Below, piece by piece: positions 26,201 to 39,980 of a stretch of DNA of 64,000 bases. The DNA is taken from assembly GCF_022682495.2 (NCBI RefSeq), contig NW_026527588.1:1-64000 (forward strand). Direction: 5' to 3'. The first letter of the stretch is position 1. Each line of letters begins with the position of its first letter. The position numbers and the translations under genes were made by a program. The DNA comes from Desmodus rotundus (Eukaryota; Chordata; Mammalia; Chiroptera; Phyllostomidae). The notes under the pieces are model-generated. The model worked only from the letters and a program-made list of their open reading frames with translations, searched no databases and had not been told where the DNA came from.

Positions 26201-26986
26201 TAGAATGCAGTAACCAAGGCAACCGTATCCTGGGAAACCGTATCGTAGGAAACCGCTTATCTCAGGAGGCCGTTGTGCTCAGAACCCGCACCACAAGATT
26301 CTAGATCCTGACACACCGCATTCTAGAATGCAGTAACCAAGGCAACCGTATCCTTGGAAACCGTATCCTAGGAAACGGCTTACTCTGGAGGCCATTGTGC
26401 TCAGAACCCGCACCACAAGATTCTAGATCCTGACACACCGCATTCTAGAATGCAGTATCCAAGGCAACCGTATCCTTGGAAACCGTATCCTAGGAAACCG
26501 CTTATCTCAGGAGGCCATTGTGCTCAGAACCCGCACCACAAGGTTCTAGATCCTGACACACCGCATTCTAGAATGCAGTATCCAACGCAACCGTATCCTT
26601 GGAAACCGTATCCTAGGAAACCGCTTATCTCAGGAGGCCATTGTGCTCAGAACCCGCACCACAAGTTTCTAGACCCTGACACACCGCATTCTAGAATGCA
26701 GTATCCAACGCAACCGTATCCTTGGAAACGGTATCGTAGGAAACCGCTTATCTCAGGAGGCCGTTGTGCTCAGAACCCGCACCACGAGATTCTAGATCCT
26801 GACACACCGCATTCTAGAATGCAGTAACCAAGGCAACCGTATCCTTGGAAACCGTATCCTAGAAAACCGCTTATCTCAGGAGGCTATTGTGCTCAGAACC
26901 CGCACCACCAGATTCTAGATCCTGACACACCGCATTCTAGAATGCAGTAACCAAGGCAACCATATCCTTGGAAACCGTATCCTAGG
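23220..26986 (+). repeat. copy of 16.2-19.99 kb at offset 6998
   Basis: Satellite only. A 57-monomer offset (6998 bp) links this segment to about 16,222-19,988: the 3193-bp unit landmarks run from AAGGTTCTAGACCC near 23,224 to CACCACCAG near 26,905. Private differences include GGATACCCTATCC (23,409), GATTCTGGATCC (23,844), CGCAATCTAG (24,352), CCCGACACACC (25,203) and CCAACGC in place of CCAAGGC near 26,580. The match stops near 26,986, where the sequence switches to GGAATCCGC instead of AAACGTC. Confidence 0.82.
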
Positions 26987-28951
26987 AATCCGCTTATCTC
27001 AGGAGGTCATTGTGCTCAGAACCCGCACCACAAGATTCTAGATCCTGACACACCGCATTCTACAATGCAGTATCCAAGGCAACCGTATCCTTGGAAACCT
27101 TATCCTAGGAAACCGCTTATCTCAGGAGGCCATTGTGCTCAGAACCCGCACCACAAGATTCTAGATCCTGACACACCGCATTCTAGAATGCAGTATCCAA
27201 GGCAACAGTATCCTTGGAAACCGTATCCTAGGGAACCGCTTATCTCTGGAGGCCATTGTGCTCAGAACGCGAACCACAAGATTCTAGATCCTGACACACC
27301 GCATTCTAGAATGCAGTATCCAAGGCAACCGTATCCTTGGAAACCGTATCCTAGGAAACCGCTTATCTCAGGAGGCCATTGTGCTCAGAACCCGCACCAC
27401 AAGATTCTAGATCCCGACACACCGCATTCTAGAATGCAGTAACCAAGGCAACCGTATCCTTGGAAACCGTATCCTAGGAAACCGCTTATCTCAGGAGGCC
27501 ATTGTGCTCAGAACCCGCACCACAAGATTCTAGACCCTGACACACCGCATTCTAGAATGCAGTATCCAAGGCAACCGTATCCTTGGAAACCGTATCCTAG
27601 GAAACGGCTTACTCTGGAGGCCATTGTGCTCAGAACCCGCACCACAAGATTCTAGATCCTGACACACCGCATTCTAGAATGCAGTAACCAAGGCAACCGT
27701 ATCCTTGGAAACCGTATCCTAGGAAACGGCTTACTCTGGAGGCCATTGTGCTCAGAACCCGCACCACAAGATTCCAGATCCTGACACACCGTATTCTAGA
27801 ATGCAGTATTCAAGGCAACCGTATCCTTGGAAACCTTATCCTAGGAAACCGCTTATCTCAGGAGGCCGTTGTGCTCAGAACCCGCACCACAAGATTCTAG
27901 ATCCTGACACACCGCATTATAGAATGCAGTAACCAAGGCAACCGTATCCTTGGAAACCGTATCCTAGGAAACCCCTTATCTCAGGAGGCTATTGTGCTCA
28001 GAACCCGCACCACAAGATTCTAGATCCTGACACACCGCATTCTAGAATGCAGTAACCAAGGCAACCGTATCCTTGGAAACCGTATCCTAGGAAACCGCTC
28101 TTCTCAGGAGGCCATTGTGCTCAGAACCCGCACCACAAGATTCTAGATCCTGACACACGGCATTCTAGAATGCAGTAACCAAGGCAACCGTATCCTGGGA
28201 AACCGTATCGTAGGAAACCGCTTATCTCAGGAGGCCGTTGTGCTCAGAACCCGCACCACAAGATTCTAGATCCTGACACACCGCATTCTAGAATGCAGTA
28301 ACCAAGGCAACCGTATCCTTGGAAACCGTATCCTAGGAAACGGCTTACTCTGGAGGCCATTGTGCTCAGAACCCGCACCACAAGATTCTAGATCCTGACA
28401 CACCGCATTCTAGAATGCAGTATCCAAGGCAACCGTATCCTTGGAAACCGTATCCTAGGAAACCGCTTATCTCAGGAGGCCATTGTGCTCAGAACCCGCA
28501 CCACAAGGTTCTAGATCCTGACACACCGCATTCTAGAATGCAGTATCCAACGCAACCGTATCCTTGGAAACCGTATCCTAGGAAACCGCTTATCTCAGGA
28601 GGCCATTGTGCTCAGAACCCGCACCACAAGTTTCTAGACCCTGACACACCGCATTCTAGAATGCAGTATCCAACGCAACCGTATCCTTGGAAACGGTATC
28701 GTAGGAAACCGCTTATCTCAGGAGGCCGTTGTGCTCAGAACCCGCACCACGAGATTCTAGATCCTGACACACCGCATTCTAGAATGCAGTAACCAAGGCA
28801 ACCGTATCCTTGGAAACCGTATCCTAGAAAACCGCTTATCTCAGGAGGCTATTGTGCTCAGAACCCGCACCACCAGATTCTAGATCCTGACACACCGCAT
28901 TCTAGAATGCAGTAACCAAGGCAACCCTATCCTTGGAAACCGTATCCTAGG
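26987..28951 (+). repeat. tandem copy of 24.78-26.99 kb, two monomers shorter
   Basis: The segment beginning at GGAATCCGCTTATC reproduces 24,776 onward at offset 2211 bp (18 monomers). After about 27,720 the offset drops to 1965 bp (16 monomers), so two monomers are missing relative to the source. The private CCCGACACACC of the source (25,203) is also present here (27,414), which shows that this copy derives from that segment after the change arose. Near 28,951 the series rejoins block C order with AAACGTCTTAC. Confidence 0.82.
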
Positions 28952-29900
28952 AAACGTCTTACTCTGGAGGCCATTGTGCTCAGAACCCGCACCACAAGAT
29001 TCTAGATCCTGACACACCGCATTCTAGAATGCAGTATCCAAGGCAACCATATCCTTGGAAACCGTATCCTAGGAAACCGCTTATATCAGGAGGCCATTGT
29101 GCTCAGAACCCGCACCACAAGATTCTAGATCCTGACACACCGCATTCTAGAATGCAGTAACCAAGGCAACCGTATCCTTGGAAACCGTATATTAGGAAAC
29201 CGCTTATCTCAGGAGGCCATTGTGCTCAGAACCCGCACCACAAGATTCTAGATCCTGACACACCGCATTCTAGAATGCAGTAACCAAGGCAACCGTATCC
29301 TTGGAAACCGTATCCTAGGAAACCGCTCTTCTCAGGAGGCCATTGTGCTCAGAACCCGCACCACAAGATTCTAGATCCTGACACACCGCATTCTAGAATG
29401 CAGTAACCAAGGCAACCGTATCCTTGGAAACCGTATCCTAGGAAACCGCTTATCTCAGGAGGCCGTTGTGCTCAGAACCCGCACCACAAGATTCTAGATC
29501 CTTACACACCGCATTCTAGAATGCAGTAACCAAGGCAACCGTATCCTTGGAAACCGTATCCTAGGAAACCGCTTATCTCAGGAGGCCATTGTGCTCAGAA
29601 CCCGCACCACAAGATTCTAGACCCTGACACACCTTATTCTAGAATGCAGTATCCAAGGCAACCGTATCCTTGGAAACCGTATCCTAGGAAACCGCTTATC
29701 TCAGGAGGCCATTGTGCTCAGAACCCACACCACAAGATTCTAGACCCTGACACACCGCATTCTAGAATGCAGTATCCAAGGCAACCGTATCCTTGGAAAC
29801 CGTATCCTAGGAAACCGCTTATCTCAGGAGGCCATTGTGCTCAGAACCCGCACCACAAGATTCTAGATCCTGACACACCGCATTCTAGAATGCAGTAACC
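28951..29900 (+). repeat. partial block C, offset 8963
   Basis: Satellite only. About eight monomers match 19,989-20,760 at offset 8963 (AAACGTCTTAC, TTATATCAGG, CGTATATTAGG, CCGCTCTTC, ATCCTTACAC and ACACCTTATTC in the same order). Private changes are CAACCCTATCC near 28,923 and AACCCACACC near 29,724. Order then diverges and passes, by about 29,900, to a copy of the end of the 3193-bp unit. Confidence 0.75.
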
Positions 29901-32830
29901 AAGGCAACCGTATCCTTGGAAACCGTATCCTAGGAAACGGCTTACTCTGGAGGCCATTGTGCTCAGAACCCGCACCACAAGATTCTAGATCCTGACACAC
30001 CGCATTCTAGAATGCAGTAACCAAGGCAACCGTATCCTTGGAAACCGTATCCTAGGAAACCGCTTATCTCAGGAGGCCATTGTGCTCAGAACCCGCACCA
30101 CAAGATTCTAGACCCTGACACACCGCATTCTAGAATGCAGTATCCAAGGCAACCGTATCCTTGGAAACCGTATCCTAGGAAACCGCTTATCTCAGGAGGC
30201 CATTGTGCTCAGAACCCGCACCACAAGATTCTAGATCCTGACACACCGCATTCTAGAATGCAGTATCCAAGGCAACCGTATCATTGGAAACCGTATCCTA
30301 GGAAACGGCTTACTCTGGAGGCCATTGTGCTCAGAACCCGCACCACAAGATTCCAGATCCTGACACACCGTATTCTAGAATGCAGTATTCAAGGCAACCG
30401 TATCCTTGGAAACCTTATCCTAGGAAACCGCTTATCTCAGGAGGCCGTTGTGCTCAGAACCCGCACCACAAGATTCTAGATCCTGACACACCGCTTTATA
30501 GAATGCAGTAACCAAGTAAACCGTATCCTTGGAAACCGTATCCTAGGAAACCCCTTATCTCAGGAGGCTATTGTGCTCAGAACCCGCACCACAAGATTCT
30601 AGATCCTGACACACCGCATTCGAGAATGCAGTAACCAAGGCAACCGTATCCTTGGAAACCGTATCCTAGGAAACCGCTCTTCTCAGGAGGCCATTGTGCT
30701 CAGAACCCGCACCACAAGATTCTAGATCCTGACACACGGCATTCTAGAATGCAGTAACCAAGGCAACCGTATCCTGGGAAACCGTATCGTAGGAAACCGC
30801 TTATCTCAGGAGGCCGTTGTGCTCAGAACCCGCACCACAAGATTCTAGATCCTGACACACCGCATTCTAGAATGCAGTAACCAAGGCAACCGTATCCTTG
30901 GAAACCGTATCCTAGGAAACGGCTTACTCTGGAGGCCATTGTGCTCAGAACCCGCACCACAAGATTCTAGATCCTGACACACCGCATTCTAGAATGCAGT
31001 ATCCAAGGCAACCGTATCCTTGGAAACCGTATCCTAGGAAACCGCTTATCTCAGGAGGCCATTGTGCTCAGAACCCGCACCACAAGGTTCTAGATCCTGA
31101 CACACCGCATTCTAGAATGCAGTATCCAAGGCAACCGTATCCTTGGAAACCGTATCCTAGGAAACCGCTTATCTCAGGAGGCCATTGTGCTCAGAACCCG
31201 CACCACAAGTTTCTAGACCCTGACACACCGCATTCTAGAATGCAGTATCCAACGCAACCGTATCCTTGGAAACGGTATCGTAGGAAACCGCTTATCTCAG
31301 GAGGCCGTTGTGCTCAGAACCCGCACCACGAGATTCTAGATCCTGTCACACCGCATTCTAGAATGCAGTAACCAAGGCAACCGTATCCTTGGAAACCGTA
31401 TCCTAGAAAACCGCTTATCTCAGGAGGCTATTGTGCTCAGAACCCGCACCACCAGATTCTAGATCCTGACACACCGCATTCTAGAATGCAGTAACCAAGG
31501 CAACCATATCCTTGGAAACCGTATCCTAGGAAACGTCTTACTCTGGAGGCCATTGTGCTCAGAACCCGCACCACAAGATTCTAGATCCTGACACACCGCA
31601 TTCTAGAATGCAGTATCCAAGGCAACCATATCCTTGGAAACCGTATCCTAGGAAACCGCTTATATCAGGAGGCCATCGTGCTCAGAACCCGCACCACAAG
31701 ATTCTAGATCCTGACACACCGCATTCTAGAATGCAGTAACCAAGGCAACCGTATCCTTGGAAACCGTCTATTAGGAAACCGCTTATCTCAGGAGGCCATT
31801 GTGCTCAGAACCCGCACCACAAGATTCTAGATCCTGACACACCGCATTCTAGAATGCAGTAACCAAGGCAACCGTATCCTTGGAAACCGTATCCTAGGAA
31901 ACCGCTCTTCTCAGGAGGCCATTGTGCTCAGAACCCGCACCACAAGATTCTAGATCCTGACACACCGCATTCTAGAATGCAGTAACCAAGGCAACCGTAT
32001 CCTTGGAAACCGTATCCTAGGAAACCGCTTATCTCAGGAGGCCGTTGTGCTCAGAACCCGCACCACAAGATTCTAGATCCTTACACACCGCATTCTAGAG
32101 TGCAGTAACCAAGGCAACCGTATCCTTGGAAACCGTATCCTAGGAAACCGCTTATCTCAGGAGGCCATTGTGCTCAGAACCCGCACCACAAGATTCTAGA
32201 CCCTGACACACCTTATTCTAGAATGCAGTATCCAAGGCAACCGTATCCTTGGAAACCGTATCCTAGGAAACCGCTTATCTCAGGAGGCCATTGTGCTCAG
32301 AACCCGCACCACAAGATTCTAGATCCTGACACACCGCATTCTAGAATGCAGTATCCAAGGCAACCGTATCCTTGCAAACCGTATCCTAGGAAACCGCTTA
32401 TCTCAGGAGGCCATTGTGCTCTGAACGCGAACCACAATATTCTAGATCCTGACACACCGCATCTAGAATGCAGTATCCAAGGCAACCGTATCCTTGGAAA
32501 CCGTATCCTAGGAAACCGCTTATCTCAGGAGGCCATTGTGCTCAGAACCCGCACCACAAGATTCTAGATCCTGACACACCGCATTCTAGAATGCAGTTAC
32601 CAAGGCAACCGTATCCTTGGAAACCGTATCATAGGAAACCGCTTATCTCAGGAGGCCATTGTGCTCAGAACCCGCACCACAAGGTTCTAGACCCTGACAC
32701 ACCGCATTCTAGAATGCAGTATCCAACGCAACCGTATCCTTGGAAACCGTATCCTAGGAAACGGCTTACTCTGGAGGCCATTGTGCTCAGAACCCGCACC
32801 ACAAGGTTCTAGATCCTGACACACCGCATT
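29900..32830 (+). repeat. copy of 18.36-21.16 kb (offset 11,542); also 21-monomer repeat of the preceding segment
   Basis: Monomer order matches 18,360-21,160 at offset 11,542 bp, becoming 11,665 after one extra monomer near 32,640-32,760. From about 30,300 to 32,300 it also matches the preceding 27,720-29,720 at offset 2579 bp (21 monomers). Private variants: CGCTTTATAG with CCAAGTAAACC (30,492-30,520), CATTCGAGAATG (30,618), CCTGTCACACC (31,343), ACCGTCTATTAGG (31,765), TAGAGTGCAG (32,096) and CTTGCAAACC (32,372). Confidence 0.8.
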
Positions 32831-34020
32831 CTAGAATGCAGTATCCAAGGCAACCGTATCCTTGGAAACCGTATCCTAGGAAACCGCTTATCTCAGGAGG
32901 CCATTGTGCTCAGAACCCGCACCACAAGATTCTAGACCCTGACACACCGCATTCTAGAATGCAGTATCCAACGCAACCGTATCCTTGGAAACGGTATCCT
33001 AGGAAACCGCTTATCTCAGGAGGCCGTTGTGCTCAGAACCCGCAACACAAGATTCTAGATCCTGACAAACCGCATTCTAGAATGCAGTAACCAAGGCAAC
33101 CGTATCCTTGGAAACCGTATCATAGGAAACGGATTACTCTGGAGGCCTTTGTGCTCAGAACCCGCACCACAGGATTCCAGATCCTGACACACCGTATTCT
33201 AGAATGCAGTATCCAAGGCAACCGTATCCTTGGAAACCTTATCCTAGGAAACCGCTTATCTCAGGAGGCCATTGTGCTCAGAACCCGCACCACAAGATTC
33301 TAGATCCTGACACACCGCATTCTAGAATGCAGTAACCAAGGCAAACATATCCTTGGAAACCGTATCCTAGGAAACCGCTTATCTCAGGAGGCCATTGTGC
33401 TCAGAACCCGCACCACAATATTCTAGATCCTGACACACCGCATTCTAGAATGCAGTAACCAAGGCAACCGTATCCTTGGAAACCGTATCCTAGGAATCCG
33501 CTTATCTCAGGAGGCCATTGTGCTCAGAACCCGCACCACAAGATTCTAGATCCTGACACACCGCATTCTACAATGCAGTATCCAAGGCAACCGTATCCTT
33601 GGAAACCTTATCCTAGGAAACCGCTTATCTCAGGACGCCATTGTGCTCAGAACCCGCACCACAAGATTCTAGATCCTGACACACCGCATTCTAGAATGCA
33701 GTATCCAAGGCAACAGTATCCTTGGAAACCGTATCCTAGGAAACCGCTTATCTCTGGAGGCCATTGTGCTCAGAACGCGAACCACAAGATTCTAGATCCT
33801 GACACACCGCATTCTAGAATGCAGTATCCAAGGCAACCGTATCCTTGGAAACCGTATCCTAGGAAACCGCTTATCTCAGGAGGCCATTGTGCTCAGAACG
33901 CGAACCACAATATTCTAGATCCTGACACACCGCATTCTAGAATGCAGTATCCAAGGCAACCGTATCCTTGGAAACCGTATCCTAGGAAACCGCTTATCTC
34001 AGGAGGCCATTGTGCTCAGA
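32830..34020 (+). repeat. isolated fragment of block A (offset 25,785)
   Basis: Roughly ten monomers match 7,045-8,235 (and 1,273-2,463) in order: AACCCGCAACAC, GACAAACCGC, CACAGGATTCC (33,169), GCAAACATATCC (33,344), AATATTCTAG, ATTCTACAATG, GGACGCC (33,634), CAACAGTATCC and two AACGCGAACC monomers. It is the only stretch outside the first 10.4 kb that carries the GGACGCC and CACAGGATTCC set, so a fragment of block A has been moved into the 3193-bp-type region. Private change: GAGGCCTTTGTG near 33,142. Confidence 0.78.
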
Positions 34021-37000
34021 ACCCGCACCACAAGGTTCTAGACCCTGACACACCGCATTCTAGAATGCAGTATCCAACGCAACCGTATCCTTGGAAACCG
34101 TATCCTAGGAAACCGCTTATCTCAGGAGGCCGTTGTGCTCAGAACCCGCACCACAAGATTCTAGATCCTGACACACCACATTCTAGAATGCAGTAACCAA
34201 GGCAACCGTATCCTTGGATACCGTATCCTAGGAAACCGCTTATCTCAGGAGGCCATTGTGCTCAGAACCCGCACCACAAGATTCTAGACCCTGACACACC
34301 GCATTCTAGAATGCAGTATCCAAGGCAACCGTATCCTTGGAAACCGTATCCTAGGAAACCGCTTATCTCAGGAGGCCATTGTGCTCAGAACCCGCACCAC
34401 AAGATTCTAGATCCTGACACACCGCATTCTAGAATGCAGTATCCAAGGCAACCGTATCCTTGGAAACCGTATCCTAGGAAACCGCTTATCTCAGGAGGCC
34501 ATTGTGCTCTGAACGCGAACCACAATATTCTAGATCCTGACACACCGCATTCTAGAATGCAGTATCCAAGGCAACCGTATCCTTGGAAACCGTATCCTAG
34601 GAAACCGCTTATCTCAGGAGGCCATTGTGCTCAGAACCCGCACCACAAGATTCTAGATCCTGACACACCGCATTCTAGAATGCAGTTACCAAGGCAACCG
34701 TATCCTTGGAAACCGTATCATAGGAAACCGCTTATCTCAGGAGGCCATTGTGCTCAGAACCCGCACCACAAGGTTCTAGACCCTGACACACCGCATTCTA
34801 GAATGCAGTATCCAACGCAACCGTATCCTTGGAAACCGTATCCTAGGAAACGGCTTACTCTGGAGGCCATTGTGCTCAGAACCCGCACCACAAGGTTCTA
34901 GATCCTGACACACCGCATTCTAGAATGCAGTATCCAAGGCAACCGTATCCTTGGAAACCGTATCCTAGGAAACCGCTTATCTCAGGAGGCCATTGTGCTC
35001 AGAACCCGCACCACCAGATTCTAGACCCTGACACACCGCATTCTAGAATGCAGTATCCAACGCAACCGTATCCTTGGAAACGGTATCCTAGGAAACCGCT
35101 TATCTCAGGAGGCCGTTGTGCTCAGAATCCGCAACACAAGATTCTAGATCCTGACAAACCGCATTCTAGAATGCAGTAACCAAGGCAACCGTATCCTTGG
35201 AAACCGTATCATAGGAAACGGATTACTCTGGAAGCCATTGTGCTCAGAACCCGCACCACAAGATTCCAGATCCTGACACACCGTATTCTAGAATGCAGTA
35301 TCCAAGGCAACCGTATCCTTGGAAACCTTATCCTAAGAAACCGCTTATCTCAGGAGGCCATTGTGCTCAGAACCCGCACCACAAGTGTCTAGATCCTGAC
35401 ACACCGCATTCTAGAATGCAGTAACCAAGGCAACCGTATCCTTGGAAACCGTATCCTAGGAAACCGCTTATCTCAGGAGGCCATTGTGCTCAGAACCCGC
35501 ACCACAATATTCTAGATCCTGACACACCGCATTCTAGAATGCAGTAACCAAGGCAACCATATCCTTGGAAACCGTATCCTAGGAATCCGCTTATCTCAGG
35601 AGGTCATTGTGCTCAGAACCCGCACCACAAGATTCTAGATCCTGACACACCGCATTCTACAATGCAGTATCCAAGGCAACCGTATCCTTGGAAACCTTAT
35701 CCTAGGAAACCGCTTATCTCAGGAGGCCATTGTGCTCAGAACCCGCACCACAAGATTCTAGATCCTGACACACCGCATTCTAGAATGCAGTATCCAAGGC
35801 AACAGTATCCTTGGAAACCGTATCCTAGGGAACCGCTTATCTCTGGAGGCCATTGTGCTCAGAACGCGAACCACAAGATTCTAGATCCTGACACACCGCA
35901 TTCTAGAATGCAGTATCCAAGGCAACCGTATCCTTGGAAACCGTATCCTAGGAAACCGCTTATCTCAGGAGGCCATTGTGCTCAGAACCCGCACCACAAG
36001 ATTCTAGATCCTGACACACCGCATTCTAGAATGCAGTAACCAAGGCAACCGTATCCTTGGAAACCGTATCCTAGGAAACCGCTTATCTCAGGAGGCCATT
36101 GTGCTCAGAACCCGCACCACAAGATTCTAGACCCTGACACACCGCATTCTAGAATGCAGTATCCAAGGCAACCGTATCCTTGGAAACCGTATCCTAGGAA
36201 ACGGCTTACTCTGGAGGCCATTGTGCTCAGAACCCGCACCACAAGATTCTAGATCCTGACACACCGCATTCTAGAATGCAGTAACCAAGGCAACCGTATC
36301 CTTGGAAACCGTATCCTAGGAAACCGCTTATCTCAGGAGGCCATTGTGCTCAGAACCCGCACCACAAGATTCTAGACCCTGACACACCGCATTCTAGAAT
36401 GCAGTATCCAAGGCAACCGTATCCTTGGAAACCGTATCCTAGGAAACCGCTTATCTCAGGAGGCCATTGTGCTCAGAACCCGCACCACAAGATTCTAGAT
36501 CCTGACACACCGCATTCTAGAATGCAGTATCCAAGGCAACCGTATCATTGGAAACCGTATCCTAGGAAACGGCTTACTCTGGAGGCCATTGTGCTCAGAA
36601 CCCGCACCACAAGATTCCAGATCCTGACACACCGTATTCTAGAATGCAGTATTCAAGGCAACCGTATCCTTGGAAACCTTATCCTAGGAAACCGCTTATC
36701 TCAGGAGGCCGTTGTGCTCAGAACCCGCACCACAAGATTCTAGATCCTGACACACCGCATTATAGAATGCAGTAACCAAGCAACCGTAACCTTGGAAACC
36801 GTATCCTAGGAAACCCCTTATCTCAGGAGGCTATTGTGCTCAGAACCCGCACCACAAGATTCTAGATCCTGACACACCGCATTCTAGAATGCAGTAACCA
36901 AGGCAACCGTATCCTTGGAAACCGTATCCTAGGAAACCGCTCTTCTCAGGAGGCCATTGTGCTCAGAACCCGCACCACAAGATTCTAGATCCTGACACAC

Positions 37001-39980
37001 GGCATTCTAGAATGCAGTAACCAAGGCAACCGAATCCTGGGAAACCGTATCGTAGGAAACCGCTTATCTCAGGAGGCCGTTGTGCTCAGAACCCGCACCA
37101 CAAGATTCTAGATCCTGACACACCGCATTCTAGAATGCAGTAACCAAGGCAACCGTATCCTTGGAAACCGTATCCTAGGAAACGGCTTACTCTGGAGGCC
37201 ATTGTGCTCAGAACCCGCACCACAGGATTCTAGATCCTGACACACCGCATTCTAGAATGCAGTATCCAAGGCAACCTTATCCTTGGAAACCGTATCCTAG
37301 GAAACCGCTTATCTCAGGAGGCCATTGTGCTCAGAACCCGCACCACAAGGTTCTAGATCCTGACACACCGCATTCTAGAATGCAGTATCCAAGGCAACCG
37401 TATCCTTGGAAACCGTATCCTAGGAAACCGCTTATCTCAGGAGGCCATTGTGCTCAGAACCCGCACCACAAGTTTCTAGACCCTGACACACCGCATTCTA
37501 GAATGCAGTATCCAACGCAACCGTATCCTTGGAAACGGTATCGTAGGAAACCGCTTATCTCAGGAGGCCGTTGTGCTCAGAACCCGCACCACGAGATTCT
37601 AGATCCTGACACACCGCATTCTAGAATGCAGTAACCAAGGCAACCGTATCCTTGGAAACCGTATCCTAGAAAACCGCTTATCTCAGGAGGCTATTGTGCT
37701 CAGAACCCGCACCACCAGATTCTAGATCCTGACACACCGCATTCTAGAATGCAGTAACCAAGGCAACCATATCCTTGGAAACCGTATCCTAGGAAACGTC
37801 TTACTCTGGAGGCCATTGTGCTCAGAACCCGCACCACAAGATTCTAGATCCTGACACACCGCATTCTAGAATGCAGTATCCAAGGCAACCATATCCTTGG
37901 AAACCGTATCCTAGGAAACCGCTTATATCAGGAGGCCATCGTGCTCAGAACCCGCACCACAAGATTCTAGATCCTGACACACCGCATTCTAGAATGCAGT
38001 AACCAAGGCAACCGTATCCTTGGAAACCGTATATTAGGAAACCGCTTATCTCAGGAGGCCATTGTGCTCAGAACCCGCACCACAAGATTCTAGATCCTGA
38101 CACACCGCATTCTAGAATGCAGTAACCAAGGCAACCGTATCCTTGGAAACCGTATCCTAGGAAACCGCTCTTCTCAGGAGGCCATTGTGCTCAGAACCCG
38201 CACCACAAGATTCTAGATCCTGACACACCGCATTCTAGAATGCAGTAACCAAGGCAACCGTATCCTTGGAAACCGTATCCTAGGAAACCGCTTATCTCAG
38301 GAGGACGTTGTGCTCAGAACCCGCACCACAAGATTCTAGATCCTTACACACCGCATTCTAGAATGCAGTAACCAAGGCAACCGTATCCTTGGAAACCGTA
38401 TCCTAGGAAACCGCTTATCTCAGGAGGCCATTGTGCTCAGAACCCGCACCACAAGATTCTAGACCCTGACACACCTTATTCTAGAATGCAGTATCCAAGG
38501 CAACCGTATCCTTGGAAACCGTATCCTAGGAAACCGCTTATCTCAGGAGGCCATTGTGCTCAGAACCCGCACCACAAGATTCTAGATCCTGACACACCGC
38601 ATTCTAGAATGCAGTATCCAAGGCAACCGTATCCTTGGAAACCGTATCCTAGGAAACCGCTTATCTCAGGAGGCCATTGTGCTCTGAACGCGAACCACAA
38701 TATTCTAGATCCTGACACACCGCATCTAGAAAGCAGTATCCAAGGCAACCGTATCCTTGGAAACCGTATCCTAGGAAACCGCTTATCTCAGGAGGCCATT
38801 GTGCTCAGAACCCGCACCACAAGATTCTAGATCCTGACACACCGCATTCTAGAATGCAGTTACCAAGGCAACCGTATCCTTGGAAACCGTATCATAGGAA
38901 ACGGCTTACTGTGGAGGCCATTGTGCTCAGAACCCGCACCACAAGGTTCTAGATCCTGACACACCGCATTCTAGAATGCAGTATCCAAGGCAACCGTATC
39001 CTTGGAAACCGTATCCTAGGAAACCGCTTATCTCAGGAGGCCATTGTGCTCAGAACCCGCACCACAAGATTCTAGACCCTGACACACCGCATTCTAGAAT
39101 GCAGTATCCAACGCAACCGTATCCTTGGAAACGGTATCCTAGGAAACCGCTTATCTCAGGAGGCCGTTGTGCTCAGAACCCGCAACACAAGATTCTAGAT
39201 CCTGACAAACCGCATTCTAGAATGCAGTAACCAAGGCAACCGTATCCTTGGAAACCGTATCATAGGAAACGGATTACTCTGGAAGCCATTGTGCTCAGAA
39301 CCCGCACCACAAGATTCCAGATCCTGACACACCGTATTCTATAATGCAGTATCCAAGGCAACCGTATCCTTGGAAACCTTATCCTAAGAAACCGCTTATC
39401 TCAGGAGGCCATTGTGCTCAGAACCCGCACCACAAGATTCTAGATCCTGACACACCGCATTCTAGAATGCAGTAACCAAGGCAACCGTATCCTTGGAAAC
39501 CGTATCCTAGGAAACGGCTTACTCTGGAGGCCATTGTGCTCAGAACCCGCACCACAAGATTCTAGATCCTGACACACCGCATTCTAGAATGCAGTAACCA
39601 AGGCAACCGTATCCTTGGAAACCGTATCCTAGGAAACGGCTTACTCTGGAGGCCATTGTGCTCAGAACCCGCACCACAAGATTCTAGATCCTGACACACC
39701 GCATTCTAGAATGCAGTAACCAAGGCAACCGTATCCTTGGAAACCGTATCCTAGGAAACCGCTTATCTCAGGAGGCCATTGTGCTCAGAACCCGCACCAC
39801 AAGATTCTAGACCCGGACACACCGCATTCTAGAATGCAGTATCCAAGGCAACCGTATCCTTGGAAACCGTATCCTAGGAAACCGCTTATCTCAGGAGGCT
39901 ATTGTGCTCAGAACCCGCACCACAAGATTCTAGATCCTGACACACCGCATTCTAGAATGCAGTAACCAAGGCAACCGTAT
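34020..39980 (+). repeat. copy of 16.2-22.2 kb (offset 17,806/17,805)
   Basis: Starts at AAGGTTCTAGACCC near 34,031 and follows 3193-bp unit plus block C order at offset 17,806. A private 1-bp deletion, CCAAGCAACC near 36,777, lowers the offset to 17,805. The match holds to about 39,980, where 22,185 reads AACAGTATCC and this copy reads AACCGTATCC. Other private changes are CCGAATCCTGGG (37,031), CAACCTTATCC (37,274) and CTAGAAAGCAG (38,728), which removes the ATG. Confidence 0.83.
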
